In this document: piece after piece, positions 1-14,488 of the stretch
Layout: each line of letters starts with the position of its first letter
Position numbering within the stretch: the first letter of the stretch is position 1
Translations under genes and position numbers: made by a program
NCBI RefSeq assembly: GCF_000203795.2
Contig: NW_006281116.1
Coordinates: 389,195-453,194, forward strand
Source: Batrachochytrium dendrobatidis JAM81
Lineage: Eukaryota > Chytridiomycota > Chytridiomycetes > Rhizophydiales
Length of the DNA stretch: 64,000 bases
Direction of reading: 5' to 3'
The notes under the pieces: generated by a model
Told to the model about the DNA's origin: nothing
Database searches by the model: none
The model's input: the letters and a program-made list of their open reading frames with translations, nothing else

Positions 1-1207
1 CACTTCCACCATACAAACTGTTTCCAATTCGTGACGATGCAACTGATCTCGACTCGGATATATCTTGAAATCGACTAGTTGATGCAATACAGCAGATGGT
101 CCACACCAAACACCTGGAAAACAACAAGATATTGGTCACATTCTACCGAGTCGCATTATATACATCGGATGATACACCTGATGAACCACCCAATCCATTT
201 GATCGTGTCCTGCTACACAGTTCAGTCAATATGTTGACGGCCATTATGCGACCTGATGGCAGTCTGCATACACTGTATCGATTGTACTGACTGCATATAT
301 TGACAAGAATAACGGTGATCACATTGATACAAACGACAAACACGGTATTATGCTGATTGATGTGTGACATAAACTGGTATGCAAGGTCTTGCAAACACAC
401 ATTGATGGATCGTGGTGCTCAACAAACTCGTCACCACTAAGCATGGTTGATTTCAAACCAAACAAATGTGTTGTGCAGGTTGGTTCATTAGTCGATATCG
501 TTCAATGACAGCAGTGCGTGCAGCTCAATATTATTGTTGTGTTGATTGATATTCAAAATGCACTCAACACTGTCATGGTTGGTGCCTTGATATGATAACT
601 GCAGCATATGTGATTGACACCACGTACACTGGTCTTGCTAACAGCGCTGTACACATACTCATCAGCTTGTGCTCAGACTGAATCATTGGTTTCTGATCCA
701 TTTCCATTTGAGCATGGAGTCCGGCTGTGATGTCCACTGTCAGATTGTTGTTCAACATGTTCATCAATGACACACACGATGATATCAACCGATTGTCATT
801 GCATGAGTATCGTGTAAATCACCACCAATGTGAGGGTTCATGTATGCCGACAATATCGTGATATTTGCCGATTCTGATCAATCACTCCAACTGGCATCTG
901 GTGTACTTGCACAATGAATGGAACAATGTCAAACAAGTTTTGGTGTAGTCAAATGCAACATACTCAGTTTCCGTGGTCACAGCACTTTGATTCCGAATTA
1001 CCAATTGATATGATGCTACACGAGCAACAGATTCGTCGTGTTCAACACTACAAATATCTGGATGTTGTATTGCACGAACCACTGTATCACACCATGCGAC
1101 TGGACTATAATCAGGTTGCTGTATCCAATACCATGTCAGTTGTGTTCAATTCTTGCAAACCACCAACTCACAATCAACTTTCAGACACGAATATGTTTGG
1201 CAGTTAG
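1..1207 (+). mobile_element. Decayed non-LTR (LINE-like) reverse transcriptase fragment
   Basis: No intact frame remains, but pieces of a LINE-type reverse transcriptase can be read in order on the plus strand through several frames. Near 540 there is LIDIQNALNTVMVGAL, which resembles the RT motif around the first catalytic Asp. Near 715-775 there is SPAVMSTVRLLFNMFIND, which resembles the SP-LLFN-FIND block. At about 844-870 there is YADNIVIFADS, the YADD box with its second Asp changed to Asn. Near 1050 there is KYLDVVL, like the K-YLG-V-L block that follows it. Stops and frameshifts separate the blocks, so this is a pseudogene. No endonuclease domain or poly-A tail is visible. It begins outside the window and stops within 3 bases of the hAT left end. 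Confidence 0.75.
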
Positions 1208-1209
1208 TG

Positions 1210-1277
1210 TTTCGCAAAAAATGCAAAATATGCGAAATGGAATGGATTTTGGATTGCAAAATAATTATTTTTTTCGC
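1210..1277. repeat. Left terminal and subterminal repeats of the hAT element
   Basis: TTTCGC occurs at 1210-1215 and 1272-1277, and its reverse complement GCGAAA at 1232-1237. Clusters of one hexamer near transposon ends are typical of hAT transposase binding sites; the binding role here is inferred. Confidence 0.6.
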
Positions 1278-1334
1278 TTTTTGTTCCCGAGATTGCCTTA
1301 AACTACCACGCTATCACATAATGTAACTTCCTCT

Positions 1335-3624
1335 ATGGGTGTGTATGAGCTGTCGTCAACGTCAATCGATCGACACGAGGATGCAAGCAAAAGGAAAAGG
1401 AGGCTCAATGACACTCATGACCATGCATCGTCGTCCTTACCCTCAATCCCATGCTCTATTCCTTTAACAACCACACGTTTGTCTAAAGTCTCAAAGGCCA
1501 GTTTGGTGTGGCAGTTTTTTGACAAACCTGATGATATAAATGACCTTGACAAGGCGAGAATTCCCTGTAAAGTTTGTCAGCAGCTCGTCAAGACAAATTC
1601 AAGAACCAACTTCAATCTTGTTGCCCATTTGGTGACCAAACACCGCGACGCTCTATCAGATGCAATGGATCGGTATTCCAAAGACTCCACAAGTATAAGT
1701 TTAAAGGGTACAAAACTACAAAGTAAGATTCAAGACTGCTTTGAAAAGGGTAATCATTGCATACTCGTATGATGCGTCATTATTTCTGCTGTCTGGAATA
1801 TTAATATTGTATTTTTTGATGTTAATCTATTTTCTTGTACTGACAGGGTTTACCCAAACAGAATTTCAAAACAAGCTACAGCGGTGGATTGTTGGTGACC
1901 AGCAATCGTTTCTGGTTGTTGAGAATCCCTATTTTCAACAAATGATGTTGTACATCAACAAGCATATCATTTTCAAGTCCGTCGATGCTATATCACAAAC
2001 TGTGAATCGTGATTTTGAAATTGCAAAAGCTGACGTTTATGCTCTTATCAAAGAAAACACATCCAAGATCTCGTTTACGACCGACATATGGACATCGCCT
2101 GCCAATGTTGCTTACACGGCTGTCACTGCCCATTTTATTGACAAAAATTGGAAACTGAAATGCATTCTTGTCGACTTTCTTGTATTTAATGAAGCCACAG
2201 CGGCCAGAACATTGCGGCATTATTCAAGCAGATTGTGGAACCCATATGCGGTGATAGGAAATCGCTCATTTTAGGAATCTGTACTGACAATGCGTCCAAC
2301 AATGAGGTTTTCATTCAAGAGCTCATCAATTCTGGTTATTTGGAATCTCCCGAATGTCATCATCGTTGCTTTGCACATGTCCTTGATCTTGCCGCCCAAG
2401 ATGCACATCAAGAGATCAAGACATCAATCGAGACACTGAGGGAAGGGATTAAATTGCTACAATGTTGCCCCGCATCGATGGAACAACTGAAAATGATAAT
2501 GGGAGAATCTTAAAGCCAATCCTTGATGTTTCCACGAGATGGAATTCTACATTCGATATGCTGGTCACAGCTTTGAAAATGCGAGGTACGTCAAGGATCT
2601 AGAGCTGAACTTCAAGACCACTTTATGTATGCCACCTTGCAGTTAAATTTGCAATAACATGTTGTCTTTAAATTTGTTAATTAGAACCACTCGTTCAAAT
2701 CTTGGATCAATTGTACATGGAAAAGAAGATCCCTGACGTGCCGTCAGCGAGAGATTGGGACGACTTGACTGAATTAGTGTATTTCTTTCAACCATTTAAA
2801 CAAGCCACAATGGAATGCAGCAGCAACAAGTATCAAACGTTGTCATACGTTATACCATGGTACAACGTGTTATTGGACCATTGTGAAAATGCCGTCAATG
2901 ATTATGGACAATGATTAGACGCTTTGATTTCTGGAACTCCAGCAAGTCGTCGAAGAATTGCCAATGAATCGCTTGCAATTGATACATTGGAAATTTGAAA
3001 GGCGCAGCAAATGCATCCCAAATGCATCCCAAATGAGGCTTGACAAGTATTTTAATGTTTCCAGTAACCATTGTGTGATCGCTGTGGTACTTGATCCTCG
3101 ACACAAACTTGAGTTTTACGACGACGAAAATCAGAATGTTCAAGAAAATGCTTTTCAGAAAGAAAAAATCAAAAAGGCAAATCCAAAGCGTCTATGCCGA
3201 GTACCACAATCAAAGTGGCTTGATGCAATTAGAGGTATTCAAAACGGCATTGGACTTGTCAGATAATCACATGCGTAATTACTTGTATTTAAACTTTGTC
3301 ACGCTCATTTCATTAGAATTCGAATGCACCTACTCCAGCAAGTAGGGGTTTAAAAAGAAAAAGTTGACTCCTACTTTGCAACTCGAAGAATATTTGAATA
3401 TCCCAGTGGTGGATCCTAGGCAAGACCCATTGGAGTGGTGGAAACGTCGTGAATCGGATTTCCCCTTGCTTGCAAAAATGGCAAGGGATTATCTAGCAAT
3501 TCCAGCCACATCTGCGTCCTCGGAGCACGCCTTTTCAAAGGCAAGGCATTTAATTACTGATTCGCGGACCAGACTGAGCGATCAGACAATCAGGGCGAGT
3601 ATCTGCTTGGAAAATTGGCAGTGA
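1335..3624 (+). pseudogene. hAT transposase pseudogene (BED finger plus hAT C-terminal dimerisation domain)
   Basis: The first piece (1335 to about 1750) encodes a BED zinc finger with C-KVC then H-VTKH spacing. After an apparent intron (about 1751-1847) the transposase core follows with ISFTTDIWTS, a typical hAT block. The frame shifts by one near 2193, then gives TDNASNN and CHHRCFAHVLDLA. It shifts again near 2500, and an intron-like gap ends near 2683. Further shifts occur near 2914 and 3266. The C-terminal part (3364-3624) carries WWKRRESDFPLL, ATSASSEHAFSKA and the LSDQT block of the hAT dimerisation domain. A short duplication (AAATGCATCCC twice near 3010-3033) adds to the decay. At least four frame breaks make a functional product very unlikely. 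Confidence 0.85.
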
Positions 3625-3903
3625 GGTGGAATTTGGTGATTTGAGTTATTCAATGGTAGAAAACTTACATATGCAGATGGATTGAAAGGAGAAATGTTGG
3701 GTTACATATGAATTTATTATAATTGCAGGAGACGGTTTCCAAAGGATGGAGATCTGGAATAGGATACTCGTCTCGTTTTTAAAGAAACGATATATGTGCG
3801 TAGTTTTTGCACGCATTCCGTAAATGTGGTCGTTGTTGATATTGTTTTTACCTCGGACTGTCGAAATATAGTATGATATATGTATTATTTAGCATATTAT
3901 TAA

Positions 3904-3952
3904 GCGAATTTTTATATGTAAACTTCGCAAATTTGCAGCGAAATGTGCGAAA
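3904..3952. repeat. Right terminal and subterminal repeats of the hAT element
   Basis: GCGAAT lies at 3904, TTCGC at 3924-3928, and GCGAAA at 3938-3943 and 3947-3952. Together with the left cluster this gives mirror-image ends. The last GCGAAA marks the probable outer end. Confidence 0.6.
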
Positions 3953-3956
3953 TAAA

Positions 3957-4030
3957 TCAAGTACTCTCTCGTCGGACCCTTCTTTTTCTGTAGTCAAGTC
4001 CTTAATACTGTCCAAGGAAAGAGTACTTGA
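3957..4030. repeat. 11-bp perfect inverted repeat next to the hAT right end
   Basis: TCAAGTACTCT at 3957-3967 is exactly repeated in inverted orientation as AGAGTACTTGA at 4020-4030, with 52 bases between. It starts 4 bases outside the hAT right end. It could be a remnant of another small element or of the insertion target. The rest of 4031-4305 shows no gene. Confidence 0.4.
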
Positions 4031-4305
4031 TTGATCGTGTTAAGTATTGCGGACCGAGAGGATTTCCTATGAAATGGGCGAGGCCTGACGAGAAACTGTG
4101 ACAAAGTGAGTTTTAAAGGTTTTTATTTGTGTTAATGTTATAGTTATTAACACGATAGATGTTAACATCAAGGGAAAAGCAATCTTGTTTATAGGAAAGA
4201 GATTGAGTCACACAAATAGGAGACATGGTTATCGGTTAGTAGTTGTGGGATTGTAAAATAGGAGGCACATAAGGTGGTATACGGGTGTGGTCTTGAAATT
4301 GATGT

Positions 4306-4378
4306 GCTCCGTTAGCTTAGTCGGTAGAGCGTTGTGCTAATAACGCAAAGGTCACAGGTTCGATCCCTGTACGGAGCA
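4306..4378 (+). tRNA. tRNA-Ile (anticodon AAU)
   Basis: A complete 73-nt cloverleaf with no intron. The acceptor stem GCTCCGT (4306-4312) pairs perfectly with ACGGAGC (4371-4377), and the discriminator is A. The D arm holds GCTTAGTCGGTAGAGC. The anticodon stem TTGTG/CGCAA encloses the loop CTAATAA, giving anticodon AAT. The T arm is ACAGG TTCGATC CCTGT. A run of seven T residues starting 4 bases downstream is a normal RNA polymerase III terminator. TAGCTTAGTCGG and GGTTCGATCC serve as A and B boxes. Confidence 0.97.
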
Positions 4379-5157
4379 TGCTTTTTTTCAGTGTTTAGAA
4401 ACATGGCAGGTTTTTTATATCAAAGATTTACTTTTTACACATGGTTGAAATGAGTATTCGATTAGAAAAGTACTACAATGGGTGATTGTACTATCTTGCA
4501 ACTTGATATCTAGACTGGTGTATTGCAATCGAGAATAATAACAAGTCCCGACAGCCTTGTAATACGATTGAATTTAGTATTTATAAGCAATACTATTCCA
4601 ACTGTATAAAGTATAATCACGCTCAAGCTGCAGTGATTTCAATATTTAGACAGATTGATGGCTTGAGTTCCCGCATGGAAATCTTTACGATTGATTCATC
4701 CACACTGCTTATCACCATTCAACTCACCCAGACCATCGTATTTAAGCTGTCAAAGCACTATATGCATATATTTCTACCAAAGTGTGTTGGATATCAGACA
4801 CTGACAAATGTGAGAATTGCATATTATTTCATGCATCGATTTACAAGGCGTTGGCTTCAAGCCTGCTATTGTGGCGTTTTTAATTCCAGATTCGACTTCA
4901 AGTTTGAGGATTCTGCATTGCAAAGTGTTGATTTTGCAGCCACATGCGATGTTTATCAAAAGAATATCAACTTGATCCTTACCATCACTTGTTCAATTGC
5001 GCTTTGCTGTTTTGATTTAGCACTGCTTCTACTCTTGAGCTCTTATCAAAAATGTAAATTAGAGAATAATGAAATCAGCTTGTCTTTTACTGTTGAATTT
5101 TCAGTCTTGCTTATTCAGCTATTTAATGGGATGGGTTTTTTCTTTCAATAGCAAGCT
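4379..5157. other. Intergenic region between tRNA-Ile and the Rac gene
   Basis: After the T-rich tRNA terminator I see no supported gene. An open frame at 4633-5151 exists, but it has no ATG at its 5' edge, no family resemblance and a composition like noncoding DNA. The 3' part is presumably the promoter and 5' leader of the Rac gene. Confidence 0.5.
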
Positions 5158-6071
<914 letters not shown>

Positions 6072-6314
6072 ATCTGTTATTTGTGGTACTGAATGGGGAT
6101 TCTTTCTGCCCCTTTTCAACTTGTCAAAGTTCTCTATTCAAAAAGTATAATCTGTACCAGAGCCTCTTGTCTTTAAACCCAATATTCATGTACCGAGCAA
6201 CTGTAGAGTTTCGCCATGTTGGAGTGATTTGGTTCATTTTTTATTTCTATAAAATACAAACCCACTTTTGTTATCATGCTTGACTGCAGACATTGACCAA
6301 TATTGAAATGGGGT

Positions 6315-6840
6315 TTATTCATCTTCCCTCTGTACAGGCGGCCCACATGGCTGCAGAATATTCTAGTATATACAATTCCAGATCAATGGTTAGGTGAGCT
6401 AGACAGGAATAACGGATTGTTCCAAAATATAAACTTACAGAAAGAAATCTAGTCTGTAGTCTCCCAAGACTCTCATTCTCGGCAACTGCAAAGTAGTTCA
6501 TGAGTGTTCTATGACCTAAATAGGATGCATACGTATCTCGATGTTGATTTTGTACCCATTCACTTGAAACCCAAATGGATTCATACCATTAGATAGTTTA
6601 GTAATGGTTTATATACACATTCAACAGACTTGAACTGAATTCAACTTACAACTTGTTTGTGTCTGCATGGCCTGTACCAACATATCTGGCTTGAACTTTA
6701 CAAATGAATCAAACGACCATCCCATATCAATATAATCAATAGGTTACATGTTTAGAAACGTTTATTGCATAACTGAAACCAGTAATACAGTATGCATACA
6801 AGTATAGCTTACGATGTTCTAATTGGTTGTTGATGTTCAT
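6315..6840 (-). CDS. SF3B5: Splicing factor 3B subunit 5 (SF3b10)
   Basis: Small subunit of SF3b in the U2 snRNP, which helps SF3B1 recognise the branch point in the nucleus. Four short exons on the minus strand (6840-6813, 6695-6650, 6562-6439, 6362-6315) join in frame to 81 residues, against 86 in human. Exon phases agree at every junction and three donors are GTAAG-type. Readable family signatures are NQLEHLQARYVGTGHADTNK (exons 1-2), FEWVQNQHRDTYASYLGH and LMNYFAVAENES (exon 3), and ILQPCGPP (exon 4). No exon exceeds 124 nt. The start at 6840 makes the N-terminus about six residues shorter than the human one; an additional upstream exon is possible. It converges with the Rac gene, with about 240 bases between the stops. 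Confidence 0.93.
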
Positions 6841-7271
6841 GATAATAATATATTTTGCTAGTTTGAGGCAAGGTTTGAAATGGTCATTTGGTTTGGATTT
6901 GCTCAACTGTCGTGCTGGAATTGTGTTTTTTGAAAACTGGAATCGTTGGTAGAGGATGTAAATGTGGATGGAAAGTGCAGTATTGGCCATACATGAGTGA
7001 TTTATTCAACTCATATCTACAGTATCAATCATGCCGTTTTATCCAAAGTTGGATCAATTGTCAATGTATACTCAGATTATGCAAACACTGTCAGCGAGCA
7101 GAGCAAGCCAAGATACTCTAAAATGAGTGATTGGGAAATATAAGCTAATTTTTTTAGTGTCAATGTAATTGGCAAGCACTTTTAAACCATTACATTCAGA
7201 GGTTGTATAGATTTAATCCAAAAGTACAAAGTAGACTAATAGCTAGGTTTAAAGAATAATGCTCTTTGAAT
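6841..7271. other. Intergenic region upstream of SF3B5, downstream of RPS9
   Basis: Should hold the SF3B5 promoter and the RPS9 3' end. A 31-codon plus-strand frame starting MPFYPKLDQL near 7030 follows a possible acceptor (CTACAG), but I recognise no family and do not call it. Confidence 0.4.
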
Positions 7272-8320
7272 TTATTCTTCTTCTTCTTCCTCAACGGCAC
7301 CCTGAAACAGTAGAATTGTAACAAGACATTAGTATTGTGGTGATGGAATATCCAATGTAGAAGAAAAAAGTACAAGACTATTTTGAAAATAAAATCACCT
7401 CGGCGGACTTTGCACGCTTCCTCTTGGTGCGACCTGGGCGACCACCACCATATGGTGAGGTGAGAGCAAAGTCAATGTGCTTCTGGCTAGATATCACAAT
7501 AGATGATGCATTAGTGCATGCGCAAAAATAAACCAGTTGAGCAAAACGATTTACCTGTCAAGACGGACAATAAAGCTAGGGATATCGACAATCTGCTTGC
7601 CAACACTAAAAATAAAAAGTCAGTTTAGTTGAATTCAAACATGTTCAAGGTGTTGATCAGATGAGCATTGAAAGTAGGTGGTTCATGTTGTGGAAATCAA
7701 TCCAGATGCTAGAAATTGAATGGCACTATTTTCTTGGACATGGTCAGATTGCCATTCAAAACAGCAGACTCGATCAGTCCAGACATTGCAATCACATGCA
7801 CATCCTTGATTCAGACAGTCCAAACGAATGATCTGCCGATATTTCAGCAATGATTGCTCATGCACAACGACCACAGCAGAGATCATAGAATGCTCATAAA
7901 GCGACACAATCCAAGGTCTTACCGGATGTGTCTCTGACGAATGAGAACACGGGCGTGATGGATGGACTTGGCAAGTCCAAGTTTGAACACTTGAGTCTGG
8001 AGACGACGTTCAAGGAGATCCTCAACCCTAAGACCAAGAACGTAATCGAGCTTGGCCTTTTCCTCATCAAGAATGCCAGTGCGAATCAGACGACGAATGA
8101 GGGCATTGCCTTCAAACAGACGACGAGGATCCTTATCATCGAGCTTGAGAAGGTCACGAGCAGCACGACGAATGTTGGAGAGGGTAAACGACACACGCCA
8201 AATCTCATGTTTGTTCTTAAGACCGTACTCTCCAGCAAGCTTGAGTTCGGCATCAAGACGTTCTGCACCAAAGGCACGACGAGGGACCTTGTAGGTCTTT
8301 GAGCACTTGACCTGTGGCAT
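7272..8320 (-). CDS. RPS9: 40S ribosomal protein S9 (uS4)
   Basis: Primary rRNA-binding protein of the small ribosomal subunit body, acting early in 40S assembly and in decoding fidelity. Four exons (8320-7923, 7605-7555, 7486-7399, 7301-7272) join in frame to 188 residues, close to the usual 185-195. The N-terminal part has [10 protein letters not shown] and [19 protein letters not shown]. The S4 RNA-binding domain runs from [20 protein letters not shown] through [18 protein letters not shown] and ends in IPSFIVRLD. Then come [17 protein letters not shown], a basic tail and a run of six Glu before the stop. The ATG at 8320 gives [10 protein letters not shown], as expected for the family. The gene is head-to-head with RPL21. 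Confidence 0.98.
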
Positions 8321-8902
8321 GACAGAAACTTGCTATGAAAAATGTAAGGAAAAAAGAAAACGAATTTCAGACCAAATAAATTGCGAAAAGCAGAATTGGC
8401 TTCAAACTCAAAACAGTCGCAGGACATTCTGCAAGGAATTGCTCAAAACTTGGACTGATTTCAGATTGAATTCTTTACAAACTGGACGGATTCTAACCCA
8501 ATCCTTTAGGAAATTGCTTACATGATTGTGTGGTGTTGCAGTCTGTTGGCGAGAGTTGACTCGCTGCAGTGTTCGCAAGACGCGTACAAGTAACGTGACT
8601 ATGGCGCAGCCATAGTAAAAGTCGAACCTCTGTCAACATGTTTGGCCAAATCATGGCTTTGGACAGTCATTGATAGCGACTGGACCCAAATTTGTTGTTG
8701 CAACAAAATGCCATTCCGTTCTATTCAATAAATCCCGTCTCTTTAATCAAAACACTTTGTTTTACTAAGAAATCTTTTTATTAATCAACAATCTGGCTTT
8801 TTTCTAAAGAATCCAACAAATTCACTTTTCGTTTCGTCCTTGCAAAATCATGTTTTGACGCTGATTTTTTTGCTGTTTTTTCTTCCCTCACAAGTCGCAC
8901 AC
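8321..8902. promoter_or_regulatory. Bidirectional promoter region of RPS9 and RPL21
   Basis: These 582 bases separate the start codons of two divergent ribosomal-protein genes and must contain both promoters. It holds pyrimidine-rich and T-rich stretches before RPL21 and a perfect hairpin-capable palindrome at 8598-8616. No protein-coding content is visible. Confidence 0.65.
8598..8616. repeat. Perfect palindrome ACTATGGC-GCA-GCCATAGT in the ribosomal promoter
   Basis: Two 8-bp arms separated by 3 bases lie roughly midway between the two start codons. A dyad in a shared ribosomal promoter is a plausible transcription-factor site; that role is inferred from position only. Confidence 0.5.
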
Positions 8903-9744
8903 ATGCCTCACTCATTCGGTAAGGATGCTCTATTTACTACTACTCTACAAGCTACTTTGGCTATTCATTTATTTTCATGTCCTGTTCATTGCTTTTAATG
9001 TCAAGGACACCTTCAGCTCATTGGTTTTTATCAATCATCACTCGAGTGTTTTCTGCCAAGCCATCATCCTAGCGATCTTGTTCATCTCCTGTGATTACGG
9101 ATGTCCATTTTATCCAGTCCATTTACAGTTTGAAGATGAAAAGCATCAATTCGTTGGAGTGGCAGCTTGGTTGAACTCGCTCTTGAAATCAACTGTTCAA
9201 CTGGTCTTTTTCAAATGACCAAGTCTCACTCTTTTAATTGTCTTGATCTAAACCATCTCTTTATTCATTATCAACAGGTCTCAGAGCTCGTACTCGTCAC
9301 CTTTTCTCCCGTGACTTCCGTACCAAGGGTCCCGTCAAGATCTCGACCTACCTCAAGGTCTACAAAGTCGGAGACATTGTTGACATCAAGGCCAATGGTG
9401 CTATTCAAAAGGGTATGCCCCACAAGTACTACCACGGAAAGACTGGTGTCGTTTACAATGTCACAAAGTCATCTGTTGGTGTGATTTGCCACAAGATTGT
9501 TGGTAACCGCTACCTCGAGAAACGTGTCAACCTCCGTGTTGAGCACATTAAGCACTCCAACTGCCGTCTCGATTTCCTGCAGCGTGTTAAACGCAACGCT
9601 CAGCTCAAGAAGGAAGCCAGAATCGAAGGAAAGGTTGTCTGTTTGAAGCGTCTTCCCGCTCAGCCCCGTGGTGCTCGCTATGTCACTTCCAAGGACAATG
9701 CTCCCATTACCATCAGCCCTGTTGCCTATGAAGCTCTTGTTTAA
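8903..9744 (+). CDS. RPL21: 60S ribosomal protein L21 (eL21)
   Basis: Structural protein of the large ribosomal subunit, near the 5S rRNA and central protuberance. Exon 1 (8903-8918) encodes only MPHSF plus one base; a 359-bp intron follows and exon 2 is 9278-9744. The product is 160 residues, the usual size. Family blocks are RARTRHLFSRDFR, STYLKVYKVGDIVDIKANG, QKGMPHKYYHGKTGVVYNVT, NRYLEKRVNLRVEHIKHSNC and the C-terminal PVAYEALV. A first exon of a few codons followed by a long intron is typical of ribosomal protein genes. Two ATG-initiated frames inside the intron are not genes. Confidence 0.98.
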
Positions 9745-9874
9745 GTCAATTGAATAGTAGTAAACTCTTGGAAATCACACTTTATTACTTTGATTTATCT
9801 TGTGTGGGTTGGAGATGATAAAAGTTTAATATGCATCACGTCCTAAACTGCCCTATAATACCGGATCGTTTCCT

Positions 9875-12430
<2,556 letters not shown>

Positions 12431-12545
12431 TTCCCAATCCACTAGATTCTCTTGTAAAAATGTCAATGTTTTTTGGATAAATCTGGATAACTTATTTCTA
12501 ATAGTAAGTTATTCACATAAAACTGAACATCAAGATAATCAAATC

Positions 12546-12576
12546 TGAATGAATTGAATGAATTGAATGAATTGAT
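12546..12576. repeat. Short tandem repeat, 9-bp unit TGAATGAAT
   Basis: Just over three copies lie in the divergent promoter between NDOR1 and the OS-9 gene. It is a simple microsatellite; a regulatory role cannot be judged. Confidence 0.7.
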
Positions 12577-12701
12577 TCGAGTGTTTCATAATACTCTGAT
12601 TTCTGATATTTTCTCATTTTATTTCCGTTCTCATTCCTTTGTCACTGAATATCAACTATTCTAAACTCATGCATCTGTTTATATTATCTTCATACAAAAC
12701 C

Positions 12702-14488
12702 ATGGTTTTTCTAAAACTACTGCCAACTGTTACATTGAGCTTTATAGCTTTATTAACTAATACTGTATTGGCTGAAACTGTCAAGACTGGCCACAAATCC
12801 ACTCATGCACAGAGCCATCAGCATCGCTACAATCAACAGTCACATGCGGCTTTAAGACATCAAGTGTTTAGCGATATGTTTAAAACACCGCTAATAAATG
12901 TTGTGTTTGGAACTCAATCCATCTCTCACTCTGAAGCATCCAAGTTGCTTTCGGTAATACTCGCTGAATGCTGTTGTACATTTAAACTCTTCTCAATCAA
13001 CTGATTTGTTCTTTTTGATCCCATGTTTATATCAATTTATAATCTTTGATATTCCGTCCTTGAATGCTGTTCTCACACTATCGATATAAGAACTCGGATT
13101 CAAACGTGATGCAACTCAAATATGATCAGTCCATGTTCATCTGTTCTATACCATCCAATCTGGTAGTGACATCCGCATCTGCCTCTGTGGTAGATAATAC
13201 GGAAAAGAACCGTATTATTCTTCAAGCAATGGCAAAGCTAAAAACTATGGGCTCAGCTTGTTTAAAACATGTAGGTGTTGTATTTCTCACACATCTAACT
13301 TTTAGATCCACTATAATAGGACCATTCAATCTTGCGTCATGTCTGCATGCTAGCATTATTTTAATAGTCGTGTTGATCATCCATAATATGTTCATCTAGA
13401 GCGATCGATTGTGGGACTATGACTTTTGTCCAGGAAAATATGTTCGTCAGCATCATACTTGGCCCAAAACATCCAAGCAAAAAAAAGGCGGCAGTATAGA
13501 GTATTTTCTCGGATACATGGACAAAGAAAAACTAACCAAATCAAAATCCAAGGTTTTCTCTGCTCCTCAGCTCATTGAAGATGATGATAATGGAAAACAT
13601 CATTTACGCCAGGTATGGGGATTTGGAGATATGTGTACAGATATTGGCGAGCACAGAACTGTTGAAGTTCAGGTAGAGTTTATTTTTAACCTTGATTGAA
13701 ATGGTGGTAATGGGATATGTAAAATACTAACCCTTTTATTGGTATGATTCATGCTCTAGTACCATTGCTGCACTCATCAACATATCTCGTATTTACGTGA
13801 ATATAGTGTTTGCAAGTACATTGTGTCTGTTCATACACCTATCATGTGCTTTCATCCCATATTTGAATCTCAAAAACAAGAAGCAGCCAATCAAATACAA
13901 TGTAAACAGATTGAAATGCAGCCATTATTCCCGGAAACCATGTCTGAATCATCCTATATTGATGCAGAACCCAAAGTGATATCTGCACCTGTAACACCCA
14001 ATGTACAACCAAAGAAGAAATTCAAAAAATGGTTGACTGCATACGATATGAATGAGCTAGGATGTACTTCTCCCATCCAATGCATAAAATCTTTACAACA
14101 TCCCATTGAATCTTTGGATGGAATGGATACAAAAAAGTTGCAATCACAAACCGACACTACTTCAGAAACATCTGCAGATTCCATTGAATCAGATTCAACC
14201 CAATCTAATCAAGTACCGAGCGATCACGAGGAATCCAACACGGACGAACCAGTCATGGTGCGTATTACAACGATTGAGCAAGAATGGGTGGTGTTTGATG
14301 CTTTACTGGAAGTGCGATATCAGCTTGCGGTTGAACGACAAGAATTGGCAATCCTTCGATTAGATTCTCTCGATACCAAGCCTATTATTATTGCTGGGTT
14401 GGAAACTGCATTGTCCACTAACGAGATTCATAAACTATACGATCTTGTCATGACAATGCTAGACAGTGACACAAGAGATAGAAACTGA
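12702..14488 (+). CDS. OS9: OS-9/Yos9-type ER lectin (MRH domain), ERAD substrate receptor
   Basis: ER-lumenal lectin that reads trimmed mannose on misfolded glycoproteins and delivers them to the Hrd1 ubiquitin ligase. Four exons (12702-12953, 13091-13270, 13400-13672, 13760-14488) close in frame to 477 residues. A hydrophobic signal peptide occupies residues 1-24, with likely cleavage after TVLA. The MRH domain spans exons 2-4: MFICSIP, LWDYDFCPGKYVRQHH, VWGFGDMCTDIG, REYSVCKYIVSVHTP and MCFHPIF, with the paired Cys and the CHP ending typical of OS-9. The acidic C-terminal third is low complexity and no HDEL-type signal ends the protein. The acceptor of intron 1 is AAG, less common than CAG or TAG but the one that preserves frame. 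ATG 12702 is chosen because it starts a clean signal peptide. Confidence 0.88.

Larger units (their letters stand above)
1210..3952 (+). mobile_element. Degenerate hAT-superfamily DNA transposon
   Basis: The element is defined by transposase remnants between ends that share TTTCGCA outer motifs and GCGAAA subterminal motifs in opposite orientation. The left end (1210-1237) reads TTTCGCA then GCAAAATATGCGAAA. The right end (3924-3952, read in reverse) shows the same arrangement of TTTCGCA followed by GCAAATTTGCGAA. I could not identify a convincing 8-bp target duplication, so the outer limits are approximate by a few bases. The coding part has a BED finger and a hAT dimerisation domain and is broken by frameshifts, so the copy is not autonomous. 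Confidence 0.75.

Noticed and set aside
4633..5151. 172-codon plus-strand open frame upstream of Rac
   Set aside because: It has no ATG at its 5' edge, no recognisable domain, and a Leu/Cys/Phe-rich composition like translated noncoding DNA; it ends 7 bases before the Rac start codon.
7928..8302. 124-codon plus-strand frame with ATG
   Set aside because: It is exactly antisense to RPS9 exon 1, which is certain from its family sequence.
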